Positions 47,107 to 57,645 of a DNA stretch of 64,000 nucleotides are shown in pieces. The first letter of the stretch is position 1. The number at the start of each line of letters is the position of its first letter. A model generated the notes under the pieces. It did no database searches and was not told the origin of the DNA. It saw nothing but the letters and a program-made list of their open reading frames with translations. Both the position numbers and the translations under genes were made by a program. The DNA is from Pseudoxanthomonas daejeonensis (GTDB lineage Bacteria; Pseudomonadota; Gammaproteobacteria; Xanthomonadales; Xanthomonadaceae): NCBI RefSeq assembly GCF_010093205.1, contig NZ_PDWN01000003.1, positions 62,001 through 126,000 of the forward strand, given 5' to 3'.

Positions 47107-48618
47107 GTGGCGAACACGCACCTGCTTAGTGTCCTGATCTGGCTGCCGGTCCTCGGCGGCGCGCTGATCCTCGCCCTGGGCAACGCCCGGGCGTCGGCGG
47201 CGCGCTGGGCGTCGCTGGCGGTGGCCCTGGTCACCTTCCTGCTGAGCCTGGGATTGCTGACCGGCTTCGACTACGCAAATCCGGGCATGCAGTTCGTCGA
47301 ACAGCACGCCTGGATCCCGTCCTACGGCATCCACTACAACCTGGGCGTGGACGGCATCGCGATCGCGCTGATCCTGCTGACGACCCTGGTCGGCGTGCTG
47401 GCGCTGATCGGCGCCTGGGGCGTGGTCAACAAGCGCGTGAACCAGTACGTAGCCTCGTTCCTGGTCCTGCAGGGCGTGACCGTGGGCATCTTCGCGGCGA
47501 CCGACGCGATCCTGTTCTACGTGTTCTTCGAGGCCATGCTGATCCCGATGTTCCTGATCATCGGCGTCTGGGGCGGGCCGCGGCGCATCTATGCGGCGAT
47601 GAAGTTCTTCCTCTACACCTTCCTCGGCTCGGTGCTGATGCTGGTGGCGCTGGTCTACCTGTACCTGAAGGGTGGCAGCTTCCAGCTCGCCGACCTGTAT
47701 GCGCTGCCGCTCACCGCCAAGGAGCAGACCTGGATCTTCTTCGCCTTCATGATCGCCTTCGCGGTCAAGGTGCCGATGTTCCCGGTCCACACCTGGCTGC
47801 CGGATGCGCACGTCGAGGCCCCGACCGCCGGTTCGGTGATCCTGGCCGCGATCGCGCTGAAGATCGGCGGCTACGGTTTCCTGCGCTTCAACCTGCCGAT
47901 CACCCCCGACGCGGGCCACGAATGGGCCTGGCTGGTGATCACGCTGTCGCTGATCGCGGTGGTCTATGTCGGCCTGGTGGCGCTGGTCCAGGACGACATG
48001 AAGAAGCTGGTCGCGTATTCGTCCGTGGCGCACATGGGCTTCGTCACCCTGGGCACCTTCATCGCCTTCACCCTGGTCCGCGACTTCGGCTCGCTCGATG
48101 CCGCGCGGCTGGGCCTGCAGGGCGCCATGGTCCAGATGGTCTCGCACGGCTTCGTCTCCGGCGCGATGTTCACCTGCATAGGCGTGCTCTACGACCGCAT
48201 GCACACCCGCCGGATCGCCGACTACGGCGGCGTGGCCAACGTGATGCCCTGGTTCGCCGCGTTCTCGATGCTGTTCTTCATGGCCAATGCCGGCCTGCCG
48301 GGCACGAGCGGTTTCGTCGGCGAGTTCATGGTGATCCTGGCCAGCTTCCAGAAGCACCCGATGATCGCGTTCCTGGCCGCCACCACCCTGGTGATCACCG
48401 CCGCGTACACGCTGTGGCTCTACAAGCGGGTGTTCTTCGGCGAAGTGGGTAACGCGCACGTGGCCGAAATGAAGGACATCAATGGCCGCGAGATCCTGGT
48501 CCTGGGCGTGTTCGCCGCCGGTACTTTGCTGCTGGGCGTGTGGCCCAAGCCGCTTACCGACCTGATGGAACCGTCGATCGCGCAACTGGCGATGCAGATC
48601 GCCAACAGCAAGCTGTAA
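47107..48618 (+). CDS. nuoM: NADH-quinone oxidoreductase subunit M
   Basis: A 503-residue antiporter-like membrane subunit. Conserved blocks include YVFFEAMLIPMFLIIGVWGG (with the key glutamate), VKVPMFPVHTWLPDAHVEAP, and the broken-helix region PTAGSVILAAIALKIGGYG. The start is GTG at 47107 with GGAAGAA upstream, 19 bp after nuoL; an upstream in-frame ATG at 47050 lies inside nuoL and adds non-family sequence. Confidence 0.96.
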   Translation: MANTHLLSVLIWLPVLGGALILALGNARASAARWASLAVALVTFLLSLGLLTGFDYANPGMQFVEQHAWIPSYGIHYNLGVDGIAIALILLTTLVGVLALIGAWGVVNKRVNQYVASFLVLQGVTVGIFAATDAILFYVFFEAMLIPMFLIIGVWGGPRRIYAAMKFFLYTFLGSVLMLVALVYLYLKGGSFQLADLYALPLTAKEQTWIFFAFMIAFAVKVPMFPVHTWLPDAHVEAPTAGSVILAAIALKIGGYGFLRFNLPITPDAGHEWAWLVITLSLIAVVYVGLVALVQDDMKKLVAYSSVAHMGFVTLGTFIAFTLVRDFGSLDAARLGLQGAMVQMVSHGFVSGAMFTCIGVLYDRMHTRRIADYGGVANVMPWFAAFSMLFFMANAGLPGTSGFVGEFMVILASFQKHPMIAFLAATTLVITAAYTLWLYKRVFFGEVGNAHVAEMKDINGREILVLGVFAAGTLLLGVWPKPLTDLMEPSIAQLAMQIANSKL

Positions 48619-48630
48619 GGATTCCAGAAG

Positions 48631-50079
48631 ATGACCACAACTCCCGCGATGCCGTCCGCCGCCGAGCTCCTGCCACTGCTGCCGGAGCTGGTGATGGTCG
48701 GCGGCGCCTTTGCCCTGCTGATCATCGACCTGTTCATCGATGCCAGGCACAAGGTCTGGACGCATTTCCTGTCGGTGCTGGTGCTGGTGGTGGTGCTGGC
48801 GATGCTGGCCACCGGCACGGGCGGGCAGGGCGTGGTGTTCAATGGCATGTTCGTGCGCGACACCGCCGCCGACGTGATGAAGCTGGCGATCGTGCTGATG
48901 AGCGGCCTGACCCTGGTCTACGGCTGGAGTTACCTGCGCGAACGCAAGCTGTACCAGGGCGAGATCCCGGTGCTGGTGCTGTTCGCCACCGCGGGCATGA
49001 TGATGCTGGTCTCGGCCGGCAGCCTGGTGATGGTCTACCTGGGCCTGGAGCTGCTGGCGCTGTGCTCGTACGCCCTGGTCGCCGCCGACCGCGACAACGG
49101 CAAGGCTACCGAGGCGGCGATGAAGTACATCGTGCTCGGTTCGCTGGCCTCGGGCCTGCTGCTGTACGGCATGTCCCTGGTCTATGGCGCGACCGGCAGC
49201 CTGCATCTGGATGCGATCAACGCCGCCATCGGCGGTTCCGACGAGCGCACCCTGCTGCTCACCGGCACGGTGTTCATGGTCGCCGGCGTGGCCTTCAAGC
49301 TCGGCGCGGCGCCGTTCCACATGTGGCTGCCGGACGTGTACCAGGGCGCCACCGCACCGGTCGCGCTGTTCGTGAGCTCGGCGCCGAAGCTGGCCGCGTT
49401 CGGCATGGCCTACCGCCTGCTCGAGGTGGGCGTGGGCCCGCTGGCCGACGAATGGAAGTGGCTGCTGGCCGGACTGGCCGCCGCTTCGCTGGTGATCGGC
49501 AACCTGATGGCCATCGCCCAGACCAACCTCAAGCGCATGCTGGCGTACTCCACCGTCTCGCACATCGGCTTCCTGCTGATGGGCCTGGCCGGCGGCGACG
49601 AGCGCGGCTACGCGGCGGCGCTGTTCTACGCGATCGCCTACGCGCTGATGTCCACCGCGGCCTTCGGCGCGATCATCGCGCTGTCGCGGCAGGGTTTCGA
49701 AGCCGAGAACATCGACGACTTCAAGGGCCTCAACGCCCGCAGCCCGTGGATGGCGGGGCTGGTGCTCTGCATCATGGCCTCGCTGGCTGGCGTGCCGCCG
49801 TTCCTGGGCTTCTGGACCAAGTTGGCCGTGCTCGGCGCGGCGGTGCAGGGCGGGATGCTGTGGCTGGCCCTGCTGGGCGTGCTGTGTGCGGTCATCGGCG
49901 CGTTCTACTACCTGCGCGTGATCAAGGTCATGTACTTCGACGAGCCCGTAGGCGCGCCGCTGCCGGCGCACAACGACCGCGTGCTGGGCGTGGTGCTGGG
50001 GGTCAACTCGCTCGGCCTGCTGGCGCTGGGCCTGGCCTGGAACCCGATCATGGTGTGGTGCCAGCGGGCGTTCGTGTAA
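48631..50079 (+). CDS. nuoN: NADH-quinone oxidoreductase subunit N
   Basis: A 482-residue antiporter-like membrane subunit, the last gene of the complex I operon. It has about fourteen helices, with family blocks YLGLELLALCSYALVA, FKLGAAPFHMWLPDVYQGA and MLAYSTVSHIGFLLMG. Length is normal. It starts 12 bp after nuoM. A hairpin follows its stop, and then comes a new promoter for the translation operon. Confidence 0.96.
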   Translation: MTTTPAMPSAAELLPLLPELVMVGGAFALLIIDLFIDARHKVWTHFLSVLVLVVVLAMLATGTGGQGVVFNGMFVRDTAADVMKLAIVLMSGLTLVYGWSYLRERKLYQGEIPVLVLFATAGMMMLVSAGSLVMVYLGLELLALCSYALVAADRDNGKATEAAMKYIVLGSLASGLLLYGMSLVYGATGSLHLDAINAAIGGSDERTLLLTGTVFMVAGVAFKLGAAPFHMWLPDVYQGATAPVALFVSSAPKLAAFGMAYRLLEVGVGPLADEWKWLLAGLAAASLVIGNLMAIAQTNLKRMLAYSTVSHIGFLLMGLAGGDERGYAAALFYAIAYALMSTAAFGAIIALSRQGFEAENIDDFKGLNARSPWMAGLVLCIMASLAGVPPFLGFWTKLAVLGAAVQGGMLWLALLGVLCAVIGAFYYLRVIKVMYFDEPVGAPLPAHNDRVLGVVLGVNSLGLLALGLAWNPIMVWCQRAFV

Positions 50080-50120
50080 GTCCGCTGCGGATGGCCCGTC
50101 GGGGGCGGTGGCGCCTGCAA

Positions 50121-50139
50121 GGGTTTCTGTGCGAAACCC
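50121..50139 (+). terminator. Hairpin at the end of the nuo operon
   Basis: Seven-bp stem GGGTTTC/GAAACCC with a TGTGC loop, 42 bp past the nuoN stop. No T tract follows, so it is a weak terminator or a 3'-end hairpin. Confidence 0.45.
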
Positions 50140-50203
50140 GGCGACCGTGCCGGGGTGTTACTCCAGGGCAATACGATTATTTGCATCGGGTGAGTGACAG
50201 GGC

Positions 50204-50232
50204 TTGCAATAGTCCGCGTTAATCACCATAAT
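50204..50232 (+). promoter_or_regulatory. Sigma70-like promoter before tRNA-fMet
   Basis: TTGCAA (50204-50209) and CATAAT (50227-50232) separated by exactly 17 bp. The expected start point, about 50239, is a few bases before the tRNA at 50244. It probably drives tRNA-fMet and the rimP-nusA-infB operon. Confidence 0.82.
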
Positions 50233-50243
50233 TCCGCTTCTGC

Positions 50244-50320
50244 TGCGGGGTGGAGCAGTCTGGCAGCTCGTCGGGCTCATAACCCGAAGGTCGCAGGTTC
50301 AAATCCTGCCCCCGCTACCA
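50244..50320 (+). tRNA. metY: Initiator tRNA-fMet (anticodon CAT)
   Basis: A 77-nt tRNA with anticodon CAT and encoded CCA. Two initiator hallmarks are visible. One is the three G-C pairs at the base of the anticodon stem (TCGGG-CTCATAA-CCCGA). The other is the unpaired first position: base 1 is U and base 72 is U, instead of the C-A mismatch of E. coli. It precedes rimP-nusA-infB, matching metY of E. coli. Confidence 0.95.
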
Positions 50321-50379
50321 TGTTTCGCGGTTCCGTTTTCCGGTTCACTGTATGGATACGGACCCGCAAGCCTGGGCTT

Positions 50380-50480
50380 GCAACGACGCATGTTCCCGTC
50401 GTTGCGCCGATTCCAGCATCATCGGATGGGAAGCCCAGATAGGGCTCCTGTCGGACACGGGGCCCGGTCGGGCCCTTTGT
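50380..50480 (+). promoter_or_regulatory. Leader hairpins between tRNA-fMet and rimP
   Basis: Two hairpins lie in the 220-bp leader. The first has a 9-bp stem GCAACGACG/CGTCGTTGC (50380-50405). The second has a 6-bp stem GGGCCC/GGGCCC with loop GGTC (50460-50475), followed by TTTGTCGTTT. The second looks like a weak intrinsic terminator and could act as an attenuator or help release the tRNA from the operon mRNA. Function is inferred. Confidence 0.45.
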
Positions 50481-50540
50481 CGTTTCCGGGGCCCGGAAAA
50501 GTCGTCGCCGTTCCGTTTCCGCGTTCGAGAAACCGCCGCA

Positions 50541-51149
50541 ATGAGCGAGAAGCACAGCGAAATCACCGAGCTGCTGGGCCCGACCATCGAGTCGCTGGGC
50601 CTGGAGCTGCTGGGCATCGAATACCTGCCGGCCCCTGGCGGCGCGACGTTGCGCCTGTACATCGATGTTCCGGCAGGCGAGGGCGGCGAGCCCGAGCGGA
50701 CGGTGACCATTGAAGACTGCGAGTCGGTCAGTCGCGAGGTTTCGGCGCAGCTGGACGTGGCCGATCCGATCTCCAGCAACTACACGCTGGAAGTGTCCTC
50801 GCCGGGCCTGGACCGGCCGCTGTTCACCGCCGCGCAGTTCGCCCGTTTCGTTGGCGAAGAAGCCAAGGTCGGCCTGAAGCTGCCGCAGGATGGCCGTCGC
50901 CGCCTGCAGGGCCGGATCCTGCGGGTCGAGGCCGGCAACGTGGTGTTCGGCCTGGACGGCGTCGAGTTCGTCGTCGCGGCCGACAACATCGACAAGGCGC
51001 GCCTGGTGCCCGACTGGGCGGCCATGGGCCTGGCGCCGAACAAGAATTCGCCCTCGAAGGGCAAGCCCGCCAAGGGGCAGGGCAGCAGCACGAACACTGG
51101 CAAGCAACCCTCCACCAAGCCGGCGGCCGGCAAGCCGCACGCGGAGTAA
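50541..51149 (+). CDS. rimP: Ribosome maturation factor RimP
   Basis: A 202-residue cytoplasmic factor for 30S subunit maturation. The N-terminal domain ([23 protein letters not shown]) and the SSPGLDRPL signature are present, followed by the Sm-like domain to about residue 160. The last 40 residues are a Ser/Lys/Pro/Gly-rich tail beyond the usual end (about 150 residues in E. coli). The ATG at 50541 gives the standard N-terminus. nusA follows after 7 bp. Confidence 0.95.
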   Translation: MSEKHSEITELLGPTIESLGLELLGIEYLPAPGGATLRLYIDVPAGEGGEPERTVTIEDCESVSREVSAQLDVADPISSNYTLEVSSPGLDRPLFTAAQFARFVGEEAKVGLKLPQDGRRRLQGRILRVEAGNVVFGLDGVEFVVAADNIDKARLVPDWAAMGLAPNKNSPSKGKPAKGQGSSTNTGKQPSTKPAAGKPHAE

Positions 51150-51156
51150 AGACAAG

Positions 51157-52668
51157 ATGAGCAAGGAACTTCTTCTGGTAGTGGATGCGGTCGCCAACGA
51201 GAAGGGCGTGCCGCGCGACGTGATCTTCGACGCGCTGGAGGCCGCGCTGGCTTCCGCCGCCAAGAAGCGCTACCTGGACCAGGACGTGGTCGCCCGCGTG
51301 GCGATCGACCGCAAGGACGGCAGCTACGAGACCTTCCGCCGCTGGGAAGTGGTGGCCGACGACGTGGTCATGGAATCCCCCGACCGGCAGATCCGCCTGA
51401 TGGACGCGATCGACGAGGCCGACGGCGTCGAGGTCGGCGACTGGATCGAGGAGCCGATCGAGAACCCCGAGTTCGGGCGCATCTCGGCGCAGGCCGCCAA
51501 GCAGGTGATCGTGCAGCGCGTGCGCGAGGCCGAGCGCCAGCAGGTCGTCGATGCATGGAAGGATCGCGTCGGCGAACTGGTCACCGGCGTGGTCAAGCGC
51601 GCCGAGCGCGGCAACATCTTCGTGGACCTGGGCGGCAACGCCGAAGCCTTCATCCCGAAGGACAAGGGCATCCCGCGTGACGTCCTGCGCACCGGCGACC
51701 GCGTGCGCGGCTACCTGTTCGAGGTCCGCAGCGAACCCCGCGGCCCGCAGCTGTTCATCAGCCGCGGCGCGCCGGAATTCATGATCGAGCTGTTCAAGCT
51801 CGAAGTGCCGGAAGTGGGCCAGGGCCTGGTCGAGATCAAGGCCTGCGCCCGCGACCCGGGCGATCGCGCCAAGATCGCCGTCGTCGCCCACGACAACCGC
51901 ACCGATCCGATCGGCGCGTGCATCGGCATGCGCGGTTCGCGCGTCCAGGCCGTATCCAACGAGCTCAACGGCGAGCGCGTGGACATCGTGCTGTGGAACG
52001 AGAACCCGGCCAACTTCGTCATCAATGCGATGGCGCCGGCCGAGGTCCAGTCGATCATCGTCGACGAAGAGAAGCATTCGATGGACCTGGCCGTCGCCGA
52101 GGACCGCCTGGCCCAGGCGATCGGCAAGGGCGGCCAGAACGTGCGCCTGGCCAGCCGCCTGACCGGCTGGCAGCTCAACGTCATGACCCAGGACCAGGTG
52201 GCGGCCAAGTCGGAGGCCGAACAGGCCATCGCCCGCCAGCTGTTCATGGACAAGCTGGAAGTGGACGAGGAGATCGCCGGCATCCTGGTGTCGGAAGGCT
52301 TCGGTACGGTCGAGGAGATCGCCTACGTCCCGGTCGGCGAGCTGCTGGCGGTGGAGGGCTTCGACGAGGACATCGTCGAGGAACTGCGCTCCCGCGCCCG
52401 CGACGCCCTGCTCAACGAGGCGCTGGCGGTGGAGGAGGAGCTGGACGAGCACCAGCCCGCCGACGACCTGCTGGCCCTGGAAGGCATGGACGAGGAAACC
52501 GCCTTCGCCCTGGCCGCCCACGGCGTGCGCACCAGCGAGGACCTGTCCGACCTGGCCGCCGACGAAGTGGTCGAGTTCGGCATCGAGGGCCTGGACGAAG
52601 TCCGCGCCGCGGCGCTGATCCTGGCCGCCCGCGCCGAGGAAATCGCCCGTCTGGAGCGTGGCGCGTGA
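51157..52668 (+). CDS. nusA: Transcription termination/antitermination factor NusA
   Basis: A 503-residue RNA-polymerase-binding factor controlling pausing, termination and antitermination. The order is: N-terminal polymerase-binding domain (1 to about 125), S1 domain (about 135-200, VVKRAERGNIFVDLGGNAEA), KH1 and KH2 (about 205-345, with IGACIGMRGSRVQAV and AIGKGGQNVRLAS), then two acidic C-terminal repeats (about 365-500). The presence of both acidic repeats is typical of gammaproteobacteria. A 23-bp repeat of its 3' end lies just downstream. Confidence 0.97.
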   Translation: MSKELLLVVDAVANEKGVPRDVIFDALEAALASAAKKRYLDQDVVARVAIDRKDGSYETFRRWEVVADDVVMESPDRQIRLMDAIDEADGVEVGDWIEEPIENPEFGRISAQAAKQVIVQRVREAERQQVVDAWKDRVGELVTGVVKRAERGNIFVDLGGNAEAFIPKDKGIPRDVLRTGDRVRGYLFEVRSEPRGPQLFISRGAPEFMIELFKLEVPEVGQGLVEIKACARDPGDRAKIAVVAHDNRTDPIGACIGMRGSRVQAVSNELNGERVDIVLWNENPANFVINAMAPAEVQSIIVDEEKHSMDLAVAEDRLAQAIGKGGQNVRLASRLTGWQLNVMTQDQVAAKSEAEQAIARQLFMDKLEVDEEIAGILVSEGFGTVEEIAYVPVGELLAVEGFDEDIVEELRSRARDALLNEALAVEEELDEHQPADDLLALEGMDEETAFALAAHGVRTSEDLSDLAADEVVEFGIEGLDEVRAAALILAARAEEIARLERGA

Positions 52669-52705
52669 GCGCCCAGGTCCGCCTGGAGCGTGGCGCGTGA
52701 GCGCC
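52651..52705 (+). repeat. Tandem duplication of the nusA 3' end
   Basis: A 23-bp perfect direct repeat, at 52651-52673 and 52683-52705, with a 32-bp period. It begins CTGGAGCGTGGCGCGTGAGC. The first copy includes the last nusA codons and stop. The second re-encodes LERGA-stop in a shifted frame. It looks like slippage or a small tandem duplication in the nusA-infB spacer. Confidence 0.85.
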
Positions 52706-52830
52706 ACAGGGGTCCGTACGGGGTACCGGCGATGAGCCGGCGATGAACACCGCCCTGCACCCGCCAGGGCTTAGAATCCGCGCTTCCCTTGCTCTTGGCG
52801 AGGGGGCGCCAAACAGAGCATAGGATCCGA

Positions 52831-55461
<2,631 letters not shown>

Positions 55462-55615
55462 CCGCGCACGCGCCGGGCGATGCGTCCGGCACAGGCGCGA
55501 CGACGGGACGGCCCATGCGGCCGTCCCGCTGTTTCCGGCCCGCGTTCCGCCGGCCCGCATCGCGCGGCGGCGCGCTGCCGTTCCATCGGGCCCGGGGCCC
55601 GGCAAGGAGTCGAAC

Positions 55616-55981
55616 ATGCCCACCAAATCCTTCCACCGCACCGACCGTGTTTCCGCGCAGCTCCGCCGCGAGGTGGGGACCCTGGTCCACGAGGCCGTGC
55701 GCGAGTACGGCCTGCCGTCGGTCAGCGTTTCCGACGTCGAAGTCAGCCGCGACCTGGCCCACGCCAAGGTGTTCGTCACCGCGCTTCAGGCCGAACGCTC
55801 GGTCGAAGCGGTCAAGGCGCTGAAGGAGCTGTCGCGCGAGCTGCGGACCGAGCTGGCGCGGCGGGTCAAGATGCGCCACGTCCCCGAACTGCATTTCCAC
55901 TACGACGATTCGGTCGACAAGGGCGAGCGGATCGAGATCCTGCTCAGGGACAACCCGCCCGCCGGTTCGGATCCCGAATAA
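55616..55981 (+). CDS. rbfA: 30S ribosome-binding factor RbfA
   Basis: A 121-residue KH-like protein needed for 16S rRNA maturation and cold adaptation. It begins with the [15 protein letters not shown] stretch and contains [13 protein letters not shown] and the C-terminal [17 protein letters not shown] block. AAGGAG lies about 7 bases before the ATG. The spacing from infB is 154 bp with no clear terminator. Confidence 0.96.
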   Translation: MPTKSFHRTDRVSAQLRREVGTLVHEAVREYGLPSVSVSDVEVSRDLAHAKVFVTALQAERSVEAVKALKELSRELRTELARRVKMRHVPELHFHYDDSVDKGERIEILLRDNPPAGSDPE

Positions 55982-56081
55982 GCCGGCCGGCCGCTATCGG
56001 GGCCCTGCCGCGCATGCCGGCGCCGCCTTTCGCCGGCCTTGCGCGCGGCTCCTGCCCGACACACGCCCTCCGCATCCCTTG

Positions 56082-57008
56082 ATGACCTCTCCACGACGTT
56101 TCCGTCCGCTCGACGGCATCCTGCTGCTCGACAAGCCGGCGGGCATGAGCTCCAACGCCGCGCTGCAGGTGGCCCGCCGCCTGTTCCGCGCCGAGAAGGG
56201 CGGCCATACCGGCAGCCTGGATCCGCTCGCCACCGGCCTGCTGCCGCTGTGCTTCGGCGAGGCGACCAAGCTGGCCGGGCTGCTGCTGGGCTCGGACAAG
56301 GCCTACGAGGCCGGCATTGTGCTGGGCGCCACCACCGATACCGATGACGCCGACGGCCAGGTGCTGCTCCAGCGTCCGGTTCCGCCGCTGGACCGCGCGA
56401 AGCTGGAAGCGGCCCTGGCGCCACTGACCGGCATCCTCCAGCAGCGCGCTCCGGTCTACTCGGCGCTCAAGCAGGGAGGCGAACCGCTGTACGCACGCGC
56501 CCGCCGCGGCGAGTCGATCGAGGCACCGGTGCGCCAGGTGACCGTGCACGCCATCGAGTTGCTGGAGGCCGGCAGCGACCATCTGCGCCTTCACGTGACC
56601 TGCGGCAGCGGCACCTACATCCGCAGCCTGGCCCGCGACCTGGGCGAGGCGCTGGGCTGCGGCGCGCATATCGCCAGCCTGCGCCGGCTGTGGGTCGATC
56701 CGTTCAGGCAGCCGCACATGTACACCCTGGATGAACTGGCAGCGCTGGCTGGGACGGGAGGCGAGGCCGCGCTGGAGGCCTGCCTGCTGCCGCTGGCGGC
56801 CGGCCTGGCCGGCTTCCCCCGGGTCGAACTGGCGTCGGCCGAGGCCGCGCGCTTCGGCCAGGGCCAGAGGCTGCGCGGTCCTTGGGGCCCGGCCGATCCG
56901 GCGGGTGTCTTCACGCAGGACGGGGTTCCGCTCGGGCTGGCGCGGGTCGAGCCCGACGGTCGCCTGTCGCCCCAGCGCCTGTTCCGCAATCCGCCCGCGC
57001 CGGGCTGA
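56082..57008 (+). CDS. truB: tRNA pseudouridine(55) synthase TruB
   Basis: A 308-residue enzyme converting uridine 55 of tRNAs to pseudouridine. The catalytic aspartate is Asp47 in [13 protein letters not shown]. Later blocks include the [19 protein letters not shown] loop (YSALK core) and [19 protein letters not shown]. The C-terminus has a PUA-like extension. The ATG at 56082 is used; a TTG codon directly before it is less likely. Ribosome site weak. Confidence 0.96.
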   Translation: MTSPRRFRPLDGILLLDKPAGMSSNAALQVARRLFRAEKGGHTGSLDPLATGLLPLCFGEATKLAGLLLGSDKAYEAGIVLGATTDTDDADGQVLLQRPVPPLDRAKLEAALAPLTGILQQRAPVYSALKQGGEPLYARARRGESIEAPVRQVTVHAIELLEAGSDHLRLHVTCGSGTYIRSLARDLGEALGCGAHIASLRRLWVDPFRQPHMYTLDELAALAGTGGEAALEACLLPLAAGLAGFPRVELASAEAARFGQGQRLRGPWGPADPAGVFTQDGVPLGLARVEPDGRLSPQRLFRNPPAPG

Positions 57009-57021
57009 TCCAGGGGCCGCC

Positions 57022-57050
57022 TTGTCCGCAAAGGCTGCCGCAGGTACAAT
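57022..57050 (+). promoter_or_regulatory. Sigma70-like promoter of rpsO
   Basis: TTGTCC (57022-57027) and TACAAT (57045-57050) with a 17-bp spacer. It lies in the truB-rpsO gap, about 130 bp before the rpsO ATG, and leaves a leader that could host the S15 autoregulatory structure known in other bacteria. Confidence 0.75.
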
Positions 57051-57182
57051 TTGCGCGCCTTTTTACGGCAAATTTTTCCGTCCCGTTCCTGCCCACCTGG
57101 CGGGAGGGCGGCCATCCGCAAGCGGCGGGTCAGGCGGTGCGCTCACGCGTTCCTGCAGGCCTCGCATCTCAAGAGAAAACAC

Positions 57183-57443
57183 ATGTCCATCGACACCCAG
57201 AAAGTCATCGCCGACAACGCGCGCGGCACCAACGACACCGGTTCGCCGGAAGTCCAGGTCGCCCTGCTGACCGCCCGCATCGAGCAGCTGACCGAGCACT
57301 TCAAGACCCACAAGAAGGACCACCACAGCCGCCGTGGCCTGCTGCAGCTGGTCAACCGCCGCCGCAGCCTGCTGGACTACCTGAAGCGCAAGGACAACGC
57401 GCGCTACAAGGGCCTGATCGAGAAGCTCGGCCTGCGTCGCTAA
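57183..57443 (+). CDS. rpsO: 30S ribosomal protein S15
   Basis: An 86-residue ribosomal protein binding the 16S rRNA central domain. The signatures [13 protein letters not shown] and [12 protein letters not shown] are present, ending [12 protein letters not shown]. The ATG at 57183 gives the normal length; an earlier in-frame ATG at 57051 adds non-family residues. A promoter precedes it and a strong hairpin follows. Confidence 0.97.
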   Translation: MSIDTQKVIADNARGTNDTGSPEVQVALLTARIEQLTEHFKTHKKDHHSRRGLLQLVNRRRSLLDYLKRKDNARYKGLIEKLGLRR

Positions 57444-57454
57444 GCAAGACCCCG

Positions 57455-57485
57455 CCGCGGCGCAGAGATGCGCCGCGGTTTGCGT
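57455..57485 (+). terminator. Hairpin between rpsO and pnp
   Basis: A perfect 10-bp stem CCGCGGCGCA/TGCGCCGCGG with a GAGA loop, followed by TTTGCGTTT. In enterobacteria this interval holds an rpsO terminator and RNase III sites controlling pnp; a similar role here is inference. Confidence 0.75.
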
Positions 57486-57645
57486 TTGGGGCCTCGCCGC
57501 CGGACGCGACTGATCCACTCCGAAATCCACGCCCGGGCCCGCAGCCCGGAGCAGCACCATCGCCAGAGGCCGGGATCTCCGGCCACCCGCATGCGGCAGG
57601 GGTCGCATACGGTCTATCCGAAGCAGCATCCTCCAAGGAATCAAC

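Noticed and set aside
47068-49971. A 967-codon open frame on the minus strand across nuoM and nuoN
   Set aside because: It is antisense to conserved complex I genes and rich in His/Gln/Asp/Arg, as expected from the reverse frame of high-GC coding DNA. No domain is visible.
52670-52700. Ten-codon mini-gene starting at the GTG overlapping the nusA stop
   Set aside because: It arises from the tandem duplication; there is no evidence of translation.
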